Source: Lineus longissimus
Taxonomy: Eukaryota; Nemertea; Pilidiophora; Heteronemertea; Lineidae
Length of the DNA stretch: 64,000 nucleotides
Assembly: GCF_910592395.1 (NCBI RefSeq)
Contig: NC_088321.1
Span: 2,358,001 to 2,422,000, forward strand
Direction of reading: 5' to 3'
Each line of letters opens with the position of its first letter. Within the stretch, counting starts at the first letter, position 1. Below, piece by piece: positions 46,600 through 58,419 of this stretch. The translations under genes and the position numbers were made by a program. The notes beneath the pieces were generated by a model. It searched no databases. It had not been told where the DNA came from and saw nothing but the letters and a program-made list of their open reading frames with translations.

Positions 46600-48185
46600 G
46601 ATGAGATATATAATATACTCGTATTATCAAGTGACTTCTTCCACATACAATAACATCTATCTTATTGCCATACCGCTAAGAGAGAGTTGTGTCCCTTTGC
46701 GATTAAATGAAATTTCTCGACACATCCCACAATGGTGTCTGTCACCAGTTAGAAGAAGTTAGCGATGCTGATTTTCAGAGCCCATCTCAATTTTATCCAC
46801 AAAATGTTATGTTTTGTATTGGACCGCTAAACTGTTACAGCCACCCCAGAATAGACATGGCATAATAGACATACCAGAATTATGAGTGGCTGTTGAATTT
46901 GAGGGGCTAAGGAAATTGAAATAGCAGTTAGGCAAGGATTCCTGTTGTCGCTACTTCTGGCTATCGCCGCCATTTTCTGGTGCCTCATGTCAAAGTCATA
47001 TCCGCCGTAGCTAGATTTACGAGTTGCTCCTAGATTTCGCTGGATAGTTTTTCTGTAAACAGAGTTTCGCAAAAAAACGCAAATCTGCGCATGATCTTGT
47101 TGATTTCATGAATAAACTCTCAATTTGGTAGCGGGTTGGCCACATGTTTATATGCTGTACTTTTGACCACGTGGCGGCAAAGCTAAATTGACGCCGTTGT
47201 ACATACTGTATTTCCATGTCATAGTTTAATTGATGAGTTTCGAGGGGCGATTTTTGCCTTATTGATTACCCCATTTAATAATTAGACAAAAGATTCAGAC
47301 AAATTCTTGTAACCCGCACCCAGTGTGATCAATTTAAACCACCACGTGCCGTGCTGACGGCCCAACAGCATTAAGTCTTTCTGTCCGCCAATCACAAACG
47401 CAATATTCAGTACCTAACTTTAGCGTTTGCAAGGCTTTCGAACGACGAACGACGAAGTTTTATGGTGTTGATATCAAGTCCTACACTGGACGAATTTGAT
47501 AACGCAACACTCGCTAATCGGCTTTCATACTTAATTAGTTGCAAGAAAAAAACTCTTGAAAACTTTGGAAAAAGAACCATTATTAATGAACTACACTCTT
47601 CTTACTTCGTCGTTGCTCTTCTTAATCGTTTCGAAACCCGCTTATAATTCCTGGTCGTCATGAACAGAACTCAGACGAGGAATAGCGAAATGTCACCCGG
47701 TCTCCACACGATGGTCGTATGGGTCAATTCCATGTGCATCCAACAAGAAAACAATTTTTTATAGTATGATTAAACTCCAGATAAACAAGAATACGAAACG
47801 CACATTAGATGGACTTTGATCACATGACAATATCAATTGCATAATAGCAAACATAATCCATGCTTGATAATAGTCACGGCGATTTCTTTGGGGCGCACAC
47901 AGGCTGTGCATTAAACACAACTTTAATTTCATTCGGAAAATTGACAATATCAATTGAAAAGCTGCCGATTTGTATATCGGGTTATTCCGAAAAAAACCTG
48001 CCCCCTTTGAATTTCAAAATAGGCGGACAAACAAAAATATGCTCAAATAATGTAATTGCAGACATCTCAAATGCCTGGTCCAAAAAATATTGTGTTAATT
48101 TTAATCAGAGTACGTAACTATGCATGCTGGTGCATATTCAGTATCAGAGAACGATCCAAAAAAATATAACAAAAACAAATGGGCG
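46600..48185. other. Kinase intron, first part: no feature recognised
   Basis: Frames of 60-85 codons on both strands show no family features. A short GACGAACGACGAA repeat lies near 47440. The stretch is presumed intron between the two kinase exons. Confidence 0.4.
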
Positions 48186-49505
48186 ATGGCTCAACTGTCG
48201 TCAATAACAGGAATATGGCTACCGATATGGTTACAGAGAGATCGACCCGTTGACCATGGAAATTAGGTCAAGGTCAAAATCGTCAACCGATATGTTTAGC
48301 TTGATCAGATGGCATATTCAAAGAACATACAGTTAATGCAGTTAACACTTGAAAGGTCGGTCACGTTGACCTATTTTTTTGTTAGCATTTAGAGATGCCT
48401 AATGATTATGTGTGAAAACCCTGAACTTGGAAAAGTCGACAACAAATAATGACAAAACATGCCACCAGTGGTTGCATTTTAGAGAGTGGCCTCTGTTACC
48501 TAAGATAACATCAAGGTCAAAATGCTTCTAGAGCGCCGTGATTGGTTTTTTCAGATAAATTGATGACATGCATTATTTAAAGGTCACAAAGTGAAGATGT
48601 CTTGCTATATGAACCTTTCATATGATTTTATGTCTTTCGACCTACATAAACCAAAAAAGTCGGTCACACTTGCCAAAATCTTTCGTTACAGACAGAAGCC
48701 TCGTTCTGTAGTAAAGCCATAAAAACTCGAATGCTCAAAATAAGAAGGATTTTGTATGTTATTTGATATGTTATCAGGCTCAACGTTCATTAGATTGTTC
48801 GGCAGAAAAAGCTTTAATTCATGACACCACAAGAACTACATTCTGACTGCACATATGGCAGCCCTACTCGACAATGACCCGCGTGTACTGCGATCGACGC
48901 TGATTTTTTAATAAGAATTTCCAAGGAGGCCATTTATACCCCCGAAAAACCGGCACCAGAATTTGAATGTGACCCGACTGAGCTAAAATTATGCTATCTA
49001 TGAAGCAATTGGATGGACTTTGATCTCTGTGACCTTTAAAGGGGGACTATGGGCAGGAGCAGAGGGGCTAATTTGGCCATCTTCAAGTGACTAATATTCA
49101 CTGCAAGGGACCTGGGTCGTGTCAGATTCAGCAATTAACATATTCCTTGTATAAGCGTGAATCATTTCGACTTACTGTGAGATGTGAGAGACCCCTATTG
49201 GCAAATTTGTGTAACTTTATCTTGCCTGCCTAGCTGCTTCCTATATTGTCCCTTTAAAGGCAGGTTAAGTCGAAAACCCACGTGATAAGTGATGTGCTAT
49301 AATCGGATATACCAACAACAGCATTTGGTCGTTCTAACTATAACTCTTAGTTTACATGTAACATAACGGATTTTCTAGACGACAGCGTGAGACCATAAAG
49401 TCGTCCATCCATCCCAACGGTTACGACGTGGGGAAGGACGACGAAAACTACAAAGGACGGACGACGGACGCCACGGTATCGTTAGCTCCCCTCGGGAGAG
49501 CTATT
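48186..49505. repeat. Diverged relative of the hairpin-ended repeat family
   Basis: It carries AGGTCAAGGTCAAA (48265), TGATCTCTGTGACCT (49019) and, at its right end, GGACGGACGACGGACGCCACGG followed by an imperfect hairpin AGCTCCCC...GGGAGAGCT (about 49484-49502). Order and end structure match H1 and H3, but the hairpin sequence is different (GAGCT-type). It lies in the kinase intron, only about 30 bp from the exon border. The left end is uncertain. Confidence 0.5.
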
Positions 49506-49533
49506 AAACGAAGTATATATTTTTGAGTCTTAC

Positions 49534-49732
49534 CATATATCAGTCTTGAGACCATATCCCTTTGTTTTTTCGTCGATGCGGTAACCAGTCGCTGCTTCCG
49601 GTGATAGGTAGTTATTTGTACCTGCTCCAGCCGTTGTTGCTCCATGGGACAAGAGACTGGTACTAAGCTCTTTGGCGATTCCAAAGTCCATCAATTTAAT
49701 ACGGTCGTTCGAGCCGAGAAGGATGTTGTGAG
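49534..49732 (-). CDS. Protein kinase exon with DFG and activation loop
   Basis: A TTTCCTTAG acceptor, 199 bp and a GTAAGA donor. The frame (different from the longest open frame on this strand) reads AHNILLGSNDRIKLMDFGIA, then KELSTSLLSHGATTAGAGTN and NYLSPEA, ending YGLKTDIW. This gives subdomain VIb (NILL), VII (DFG) and VIII (SPE, standing in for APE). It splices in phase to 46594. The activation loop has several Ser/Thr residues, as in kinases switched on by phosphorylation. The upstream exon carrying HRD would lie to the right, but the MULE-like insertion occupies that side and I did not find it. Confidence 0.75.
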
Positions 49733-49864
49733 CTAAGGAAATAATAAGGTACTGCGATGATACAATCAGATGTCATAAAACATATCCGAATTTGTGATAG
49801 AAGGACTGGTTACTTTCAAGCATGGTACATATGGAGCCCCCATTCCCCTTTACGGAGGCAATTG

Positions 49865-52660
49865 AACGATTACCGCCCATAAGTCCGAAGGTCCTTTCGT
49901 CCGAATGTCCACAATTCTGAAGGTCTATAAGTCCAAAGGTCTATAAGTCCGAAGGTCCAGAAGTCCGAAAACAAAATTTTGAAACTGATGATCTTTGGAC
50001 TATTAAACCAGTGAAAAAATCTTACATGTATTAAAGGTTCAATAGTAGTGCCAAATAATGCATAGGATGGCGGCTGAAACTGTAGAAAAAAGTAACACAA
50101 CACGTACCTAGGCTAGATATTGAAATGATACATGTATGTTTGTTATTTAATTATTCACTTGTTTAAACAAATCACAATTACTGTCGCAGTAACCGAAATC
50201 CAAAATAAACGTTAACTATGAACTGTACGTGTGTTTCTAATCATGCATCAACGAATTACGCATATAGACATCTTATAGGGACAATTAATACTTGTCAATT
50301 GCGCATGGGTCCGCACATAAAATGGTTTGTTGGGGAACAGCGGCGCAAGAAAATAACACAAGAGATTTATGCGCACGCCAGGCGCAATGTGGTAGTATGA
50401 ATTGACTCTTGGCTGACCTTGTGCACATATTTCCACATCCGTTTTCGGTGTGCCAAGAAATTTCAAAACCTCCCTGGTTAAAAAGAAAAAGAAAAAATCA
50501 ATATGTGCGTAGCGGTTTTTCACGCAAACCAAGCGGACCGAAGGGAATTCCCAGGTCATCTCAAGTTGAACACCCTTTCATTGGTATTTTGCGCATCTAG
50601 CGGAACGTCATTACCGACTTTAGACAGCGAACTCTTTCACTACATAGACAATTGCATTCCAGTACTGATGGATGTAACGTACACCATCGGCATTGTACTT
50701 GGCCTTCAGGCGCCTTATGTGAATCTCCAATCTAGCTGGGGGATCCTCACCGTTATAGGCGGCATCGGCTGCTGATTCCATGACGGCTTGCTCGTCTTTC
50801 ATCTTGCGAATGAAGTACCAGAGGGTTGGATGCGCCCTTCCGATCTTTTTGTTCCATTTATTGTGAAACCCAGGAAAAAAAAGGAAGAATATGAATTTTG
50901 TCTGTCCAGGTACATGGACTTAGGTTTCCTTGCTCTTATCGTTCTCCTTTACAAGTTAAAAGACAACGTTTTACAATAATAATGCACGTGTCTTCCATGT
51001 GATTATTTGTGCGTGTGCCGCTGTCTGGATTGAAGACGTTCCACAATGCTGGTGGGAAGTTTTCATCCTTCCAGCCTTTCCGGCTACTCATCTTTAATCT
51101 CTCCATCCGACGGTACTGAACAGCCATCCAAGATTCTGTATTCTACGCCAAAGACCCTGGCATAAGTGGAAATAACATGCTTATAACTGTGCAACGCGAA
51201 ATTCCGTTTCAAAGGCGAGAAGTAGACCGTTCTCGAAATCAGTAATAACCAACTGCGGGGCTAGGCGGTGGTGTACCACCTCGCATACTTTCCGTCTTAC
51301 GTGCTGGGAAGCACTTGTCTGTTCTTGCCGATTGTCTTCCCCATTACAAAGCATCAAACCAATGGAAGCACCCTGCCATGGTACATTCCGTGAATGGTCA
51401 CAAGTTGCGTGTACGGCTGCGGACAACTCTTAAATGTCCCATCTAAATAGATAGTGCGACATATCTGCAGCTTACGGCAATTACCATCGGTCGCATAAAT
51501 CAGAATTCCCCACTTATTGTCAATATGGCTCAAGAATCGTTCGCTGTTCCACGTCCTTCTCCATTCCTATTTCATGAAGACTTCATCGTTATCATGTGGA
51601 ACTGGTGGTACCATCTCTGACCTAACACGGAACAGCGACGTCCGTACTGCCTCGAATTCTGGAATTGCTCCTGGATCTTGAATGGCCATGATTGTCAACT
51701 TTCCATCATAAATGCGCTTGTTTGGCTTGGAAGGGTCATTCCTTACTACTTCTTATTAGGTCTTCTTCAGGATGATGTTGGCGTTCGGATTCCTAAAAAG
51801 ATGAGTCCCTTTGTTGAAATGTCCAATTTAAAGGGGCAGTGATCGATTCAGTGGAGTTTGTTTACTAAACTATAGGGAGCTAACGGTGGGTTGGTGAACA
51901 GAGGGCAATGCACGTGAACCAGATCAGGGTTGGAACAGCAAAATACCAGTCTAACACCTCGTTGCAATCATCCCTGGATGTGTGGCTCCCTACGCTGATA
52001 ATTTCAGCGCACTTGATTGTGGAGGACTACAGTGCTCCTTCAACTTAAAGGCGGTATTACAGAGTTTCTCGCCCATTCAATATTCAAATAGGAGATTACA
52101 ATTACGCCTAAATAAATCACTTACAAGTAATATTTAATAGTATTTCAATTTCAGGATTGGGTGTCTCTAAATCGAATGAGTTGGTTTGCAGTACCGCTCG
52201 ATATGGGGCCCTCCAGCATCGCCAGTATCTTTTCCGTGGCATTCTTGTTACGATGGTAATGGAAATCATTGAAAATTATCATTTCTGAGCCCTTCCTCCG
52301 CCCTCTTGTCACGCACGCCGTGCTAAAAAATGACTACCTGCACAGAAAATCGCGTGATGCTGGGTCAGTGTGATTTGCAGAATCGGATTTTCACTTAGGC
52401 TGTATTTCATGTTTCCGCGTTGGAATATTGATGTGACATAGACGGGTTACTAACAATAACATACATGTACACGCGTTTAAAATGGGATTTTGGACTTTTG
52501 GACCTTCGGAGTTGTGGACCCTTTTTCATTACTTTCGGACTTATGGTCTTTCGAACTTACGAACCTTCGGAACTGTGGACCTTCGGCATTATGGGTCGTT
52601 TTCAAAGAAGATTTTTCCTTTGTGGTATTGTGGGCCTTCGTACTTGTGGACAGTCACCAA
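49865..52660. mobile_element. Candidate MULE element bounded by inverted short-repeat arrays
   Basis: At 49880-49980 the plus strand has repeated AAGTCCGAAGGTC words (for example CTATAAGTCCGAAGGTCC). At 52485-52660 the complementary words (TTCGGACTTATGGTC, GGACCTTCGG) form a second array in opposite orientation, and CAATTGAAC or its complement sits just outside each. The two arrays flank a MULE transposase remnant. Long inverted ends made of short tandem repeats are known for some MULE and foldback elements. Exact borders and target duplications could not be read. Confidence 0.4.
50625..51790 (-). pseudogene. MULE transposase pseudogene
   Basis: Fragments of a MULE-domain protein appear in the right order on the minus strand but in shifting frames. 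They are KRIYDGKLTIMAIQDPG upstream; CRTIYLDGTFKSCPQPYTQL (first Asp of the DDE set, about 51440); LVITDFENGL (second Asp, about 51240); FPPALWNVFN...RTNNHME (about 51000-51075); and KKIGRAHPTLWYFIRKMKDE (about 50780-50840). Stops occur within the core (after VLPLV) and about 130 bp of unrelated sequence separates RTNNHME from WNKKIG. A functional product is not expected. MULE proteins normally cut and paste their own element. Confidence 0.65.
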
Positions 52661-54600
52661 TTGAACATTACTTTTTCAACCCGTGACGTTTCTATTGAGC
52701 ACAAATCGCTCTTCTTTACCAACATATCTATACAAGTAGTTCTTCGTTTGGGGTATTCACAAACAGAAAGTAAGATGTCATCACCCTCCCTGGATTCAGA
52801 GTAAAGTGGGGCAAATTGTGAAAATTGCTGCTAATTTCAGCGAAAAAACGCGTCATCTCATAAACTGCCACCTTGAAGCATAAAAATTGATCATTTGTAC
52901 TTTTCGATTTGGATTTATCTCAAGACATACCCCAAAGAGTGTTTAGAAGCCCTAATGAAATATCCACAGACGAAATAGATGCTTCATATTGATCACAGGT
53001 TCCTATGATCCAACTTCATGAATATACAAATGGTGGTGTCATCTATATAACAAATCTATATCGTCAGATCTTTAATACCGGTACACGGTGTAGAAGTGGA
53101 AAAAGTCCCCCTGGAAATGTATCTGTTCTTATTGTTTGCTGCCAAATTTTGATGCCATGACAGTCAATATCGTAAGTGCATAATAGAGTTCTTTTGCCCT
53201 GACATTCTCTTGAATATATACTCTAGAACATTTCTAACTTCTACACAGGCTACTCCGCATGAAAGCCGAATTCGATTGCGAAAATCAACTAAACCCCTTT
53301 AAGACGAAAAACTAAATAAAAGAACAATAAATACACACTCAACAGAAAACGAAACTGTGCACCAAGTAAGTTTGTGTATTTGCTGAAGAATCGGTCAAAA
53401 CCTTCGATATATATTGTAGTCCAATATTTGAAACAATATTTCAGTGACAACCTTTAACCCTTTTTTTTCTTCAACTCTGATGAGGCATCAAAATTCATGC
53501 AATATTAGTCCAAAAAGAAAATCAAATGGAAACGTTATTTTATGTAAATGATCTTTCTTCCCTTGGCTCGAAAAAATTGAATTTGAATGGCAGTTTTGCC
53601 ATCACACATTGTCATTTTGATTAAATTTGATTGATCAATATGTCTGATAACACATCGGTTATTACATTGAATAATACTAAATAATTATAAGAACAACAGA
53701 AACAAGTCACGCACTAAATGTACTGTTTTACACTCAGCAAATACAACTTTGATCGGGAACCGTTTTAAACCGGAGAATGGAAATTGCGACAGTTTAAACT
53801 GTCATTTGTTCAGCAAACAGCGGCGAGAACACTGGTGTAAAAGGAATGGACGTCCTAGGAATGCAGGACCCCATACAATAGCTGTGTTTTGTCAACGAAT
53901 GTGGTAAATGGTTTGGTTAGGGTAAGATACATAATCTTCAACAAAGGAACTCGGCGACTCTATTCACTTTAACAAAAGGACCGGACTTAATTATAGATTC
54001 CGGGGGGACTTTTTCTTTTACACCGGTCTGATCTACGGAGATGTATATATGGATATGGAACAATCAATTTGATTGATGATGGCATTATAGCCCACAAAAT
54101 CAAAATATCTAGAAGCAAATAGATTATTTTTAGGAGGTAGCCAGTCGAAAATGTCGAAAGGTTCTTTGCTCTTCGAATCCTTAGCATCAAGGTGAGTATT
54201 GAATAGGCCAGACAATAAGTTTAATTACAATGGAGTCATGGAGGGATCTGATCAAAAAGGGGGTAGAATCACCCAAAGAGCAATAAAACACGAAGTCAAA
54301 AGAATAACAAATAATCCACCACAACTACCGAAAGCATGCTGAATATATATAATCCGCGTTGTCTTCAATCTTATCATGTTGCGTGAATGACATCAACTCG
54401 TTTGAATATTGCACTAATCGTTCCGGTAAAAATGCACATTGTTTATCTGTAGATTTAAGGCAGCTTGGATGTATATTTTTGGGGCAATGATTTGGGTTTT
54501 ATTTCGAGCTATTGTACAGAGAGAGCACAACGTGACCTCCATGACTTCAAATTGTGGTTTTCTTTGGAATATAAGCCTGCATCGTGATTCATGCCGGTGT
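52661..54600. other. No recognisable gene
   Basis: AT-rich sequence with many stops in every frame. AAAGTCCCCC words occur at about 53102, 53999 (as complement) and 54611. No domain-like frame or RNA gene is visible. Confidence 0.4.
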
Positions 54601-54624
54601 GAAAGCGGATAAAGTCCCCCTGGT

Positions 54625-54647
54625 AGCAAGGTCCGGAGGACCTTGCT
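54625..54647. repeat. Perfect 10-bp stem hairpin in a GC-rich patch
   Basis: AGCAAGGTCC, 3-base loop, GGACCTTGCT. It lies in a GC-rich 150-bp patch with further small inverted words (TCCCT...AGGGA near 54705-54725). Purpose unknown; possibly the end of a small element. Confidence 0.5.
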
Positions 54648-54759
54648 CCCAAGCGAGTGGGGTCCTCCTGACCCCTGGGGATAATAGTCTTTACCGTACA
54701 TCTATCCCTGGTCCTATATAGGGACATGCGGACTTTAGCCACTAGGGACATTGATCTTT

Positions 54760-55560
54760 TTTACAGCAGTAACAACGCATAAAGTCCCACGCATAGAATG
54801 TCCATTCCTTATACTAGCATATACCCATGGAGCGGGCAAAGTTGAAATGTAATATACATTAGTTAAATGGGCACGATGATTGAACTACATTAAATTTCTA
54901 ACGTTACTGAAGTTTTATTAAAGGTTAAACACGAAATGAACTGCATTTAGGGACTTATTGCTGCTATCTACATGCAACCCCCAATAGATTGATTGGAGTA
55001 CGCTATTTTGCACAATGCATTGAGACCAGTGACAGCAGGTCCTGTTCCAAATAAGGGCCTCACATATTAGGCATATCACCTATTCTAAAATACCTTGGTA
55101 CCGTAAAGTCAACTTTTAAATGGAAAATGCATAAGCCTCGTTCTGAGAGTGGAGTGTTTTGGACACGCAACCAAGATGCTCTACCAAAGTTCCCTCGGGT
55201 TGCACTAAAATGTGGAAACCATGCACACGTCACGTCAAAGGAATTTCACCTCACTTCAGAAGTTTGAGGCTCTCAAAACACTGCTTCAAACACAAATCAG
55301 TCAAGGAAGCATCAACCACCCTAAGTTTTTTAATGAGCACTACACATATTTGCCGAGAAAAACGCTCCAAATAGCCCATTTGCGCGGATTTTAGCATCAC
55401 TTGAGCGAGCCGATGCGGACTTCCTATGCGCGCTAACATAATGTAAACAACGGCGCTACCGGCGCTCCGGCCGGGCCGGCGATGGATGGAATTTGCCAAA
55501 TTCGCACGTATTCAAGTTATTTTCGTTGCCTATCTTTTTAAGTTTGAGGTATTTTAGAAT
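54760..55560. other. No recognisable gene
   Basis: Several short frames overlap on both strands around 55160-55500, without family features. A GC-rich CCGGCGCTCCGGCCGGGCCGGCG patch lies at about 55457-55481. Confidence 0.35.
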
Positions 55561-55562
55561 AG

Positions 55563-55730
55563 AAATTGAACCCTCGGCTTCGGACCTTGGTTGAGTTACC
55601 AAGACACTCTCGTTTGGAGCTAAAATTTCGTCCAAACCCTCGCCTGTCGGCTCGGGTTTGGACTGTATTTTAGCTCCACCCTCGAGTGTCTTGGTAACTC
55701 AACCAAGGTCCTCCGCCTCGGGTTCAATTC
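55563..55730. repeat. 168-bp foldback (arms about 77 bp)
   Basis: The left arm AATTGAACCCTCGGC...GGACCTTGGTTGAGTTACCA pairs with the right arm TGGTAACTCAACCAAGGTCC...CGGGTTCAATT, leaving almost no loop. The two arms differ at about one base in five near the tip and very little in the middle. It is probably a small foldback or MITE. Flanking duplications are not clear. Confidence 0.7.
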
Positions 55731-56728
55731 CTTAACCCACTCCCGTACCCAATGCCACTGTCGGACCAAAGCCAGGCGCATGGAGAGATGCAGAACGCAA
55801 TTCAAACTGACAACATCAATCAGTAAAGAATAAATCAAAGAGCAAGCGCTGGCCACTGTACATATATTTTGTCCATCCTGGCATAACTGTTTATTGATAC
55901 CCTGACTGCATGTTCCGGTAGGCCACCCTGCAGAATTTGCCTTATCACTCCGGTCAGTGTTTCTCGAATAGAACTAAAATAGAACAGGCTAATCATTAAT
56001 CTCCCTGCTAATACCCTGCACCATGGACCAGGTTGTATAGCACTACGAGTGCGTTCGATTACTTGTCTAGGACATGTCCAAGTGTGGTAGTTTGCCGGAA
56101 GTCAGTAGTCGGACCTGGTCCATCATCGTTCGAAAAGTGGTGTTGGACATGTCTAGGACATGCCCTTCTAACCCTCCTCGCTGATGGGGTTACTTGGGCA
56201 AGTGTCCCACAATGCATTGCAGCAACATGGCGTCGATGGCGAAGAAGCTGAAGGTTACGGGCGATAAATTCATCTTCGGAATCGATTTAGGCCTATACGA
56301 TCCGCCCAGAGTGTATTGTTTGCTGTAGCAATTGAAACAAGGATGTTTTAGCAAAATTTAGTTTATAAATTGACAGTTCAATCAATTGAATTATTGTTAG
56401 CGGATCGATGATGTATTTTTTTACATATCATGATATTGTACATTTACAACAAGTGAAAAGTCCAAGAGAAAAGAACCTGGAGTGTAAATAGATAACTTCG
56501 TCTCACAGGCATCATTGATTGGCACTGTGTCATTCCTCCCTGACGTAAGGAAGGAAAGGCCCAAAAATTGATTGGATTTCCGGTGATGCCTCTGTCAGCA
56601 GGTTCTTTCCTATGGGACCTCCTGGTACATGTTTATTTTTATACAACTTTTAATTGTTGATTGTTCTCAACAATACATTTATAATATAAAATATATAGAA
56701 TATATTTTGTTACTTCGATTTTGTTGCA

Positions 56729-56842
56729 GAACAGTGTTCGTGTCCGTCATTGGATAACTTGTACTGGGAACATCTCAAAATTGAACTTATCTCAGAAAAG
56801 ACAGAACTGTTGCATGCATTTCTTTTTGAAGAGGGACTATAG
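56729..56842 (+). pseudogene. Candidate exon of the Harbinger accessory gene
   Basis: After TTTTGTTGCAG the plus strand can be read as EQCSCPSLDNLYWEHLKIEL followed by LHAFLFEEGL and a stop. This is protein-like and on the strand opposite the transposase, where Harbinger elements often carry a second (Myb/SANT-type) gene. A short start-like frame MASMAKKLKVTGDKFIFGID lies at 56227. The splice phases do not join these two pieces cleanly and no Myb helices are visible, so this is weak. Confidence 0.25.
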
Positions 56843-57046
56843 GGTTGCTGTGGGCATGGTGGGAGCTTGTAAAAGTCTTAGAGTGTTTAATTCGAAAACT
56901 CGCTTTTGAGGCTTTTTAAATGTCAGGCGAATCCACTTCTTGTTTGCGTCTTTTGGAAATTGTGTTTTTCCATTTCATGCATTGGAGAAGTTCTGTCTTT
57001 TTTCACATAAAACACTTGTGAGATGCATCCCAATCAGTAGTCACAT

Positions 57047-58216
57047 TTAGTCTCTCCTGGCCAACAGCATTTCTAGTTCCCTACGTTTTTCAATTCCGCT
57101 GGTCCTGTGGTGGTGTGGCCTAGGCATAGCGGCATTCTCTTCATCTAATTGAAGTTCTTCTAGTGTATCGTCATTGTTCTTCAGACAAAGGTTGTGCATG
57201 ACACATGCCGCCAAAATAGAGTGGCACAACAGTTCGAAGTCGGAACAATCAAAGTCCCTTAGCCTTCTGAATCGTCCTTTGAGTTGTCAAAAAGCTCTCT
57301 CAATGATGACCCTAGCAGAGTTATGTCTCTTGTTGTACCTCTTTTGATCCCTTGTGATATTCCCATAATCCTTATATGGGGTCATAAGCCATGGTTGTAT
57401 CGGGTACGCCGAGTCTCCCAGGAGGAATTCATCCGTTTCAAACTTGGCTGCAGCCTCTTGGAACACTGAGGAGTTATTGAAAACACGGGCATCATGTGTG
57501 CACCCTGGCCAGCCAGTATAGACGAGGGTGAAGGCCAGGGCATCGTCACAGACACCCTGTAGCACAACCGAGTGGAATTTCTTACGGTTTACATATGAAT
57601 TGGGATTCTTCGTGGGGGCTTTGATTTTTATGTGACACCCATCTATTGCCCCAATGGCCCCTGGAAAGTGACTGTACTTTTCGAATCCTTCAGAAATGTT
57701 CACTCTGTTCTCGTGACTTGGCCAGGATATTAGTTTCTTAATGAGGTTGTTCACAACGGCTTTGCAAACTCTGCGACAGATGCAGTGTGTTGTTGACCTC
57801 GAAATCCCGAAGCGATCATAAATTGATCTAAACGAGTCGGGTGACCCAAGGTACCAGAGGAACACCAAGGCTTGCTTGCCGAGTTCAACTGGAGGACGAC
57901 CAAACCCATGTTGTCCCAGGGCCATCTCTGGACACGGTTGTAGTTCCCCCAATAAGACCTCAAATGTCGTCCTGGAGAGCAGAAAATGCGATCGGAAATC
58001 ATCTAGAGACTGAAGTGGGACCGTCACCTCAGCATAGTTCTCAGTCCTTGGGACTTTGGCACGTCTTTCTTCAGGGAGGTGTCTCTCTAACAATAGGCCT
58101 GCTGTCTCAAGGCTCTCACTGACAAACCTATTCTGTATTATTTGGGTGTTTCCCCGGAAAAGGGCTATAGACATGGCCACCATCGCCCTTTTGCGGTTCG
58201 CCTCCATCATGTCCAT
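57047..58216 (-). pseudogene. HARBI1-like: Harbinger transposase with a single in-frame TGA
   Basis: Starting at 58216, 309 codons run to a TGA at 57287-57289. The same frame then continues, open, to 57047 (QLKGRFRRLRDFD, then HNLCLKNNDD and KRRELEMLLARRD). Visible are a helix-turn-helix-like segment (about 126-150, FRSIYDRFGISRSTTHCI) and the DDE nuclease with GAIDGCHI (D192), CTHDARVF (D242), LLGDSAYP (268) and IIERAF (E306). The stop falls right after ERAF, where the family usually has Gly, so a GGA to TGA change is likely. Everything needed for catalysis precedes the stop, but the C-terminal 80 residues would be lost. Transposases of this family need a second Myb-like protein encoded by the element. 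Confidence 0.9.
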
Positions 58217-58419
58217 TTAGGACAACCAGGACAATGCAGGAGACCAGGACAGACGTTTAGTTACAAAAGAAGACCATAGACGGCGACCATGAAGCGCCCG
58301 GCTACGCCATGACACTTTACCCTACAGAAACCTCACATGCGTTCGTTTAGTGACTCATGTCTTGGGAGCCCCAGATCGAGGTCGGACATGTCCTAGACAA
58401 GTAATCGAACGCACTCTAC

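Larger units (their letters stand above)
56047..58416 (-). mobile_element. PIF/Harbinger DNA transposon with perfect 33-bp inverted repeats
   Basis: GAGTGCGTTCGATTACTTGT... at 56047-56079 is exactly complementary to 58384-58416. TAC lies directly outside both ends (56044-56046 and 58417-58419), a 3-bp target duplication as expected for the superfamily, although TWA is more usual. GGACATGTC[C]TAGGACATG words recur just inside the left end (about 56138-56164), possible sub-terminal binding sites. The element carries a transposase on the minus strand with one internal stop. Perfect inverted repeats imply recent movement. Confidence 0.92.
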
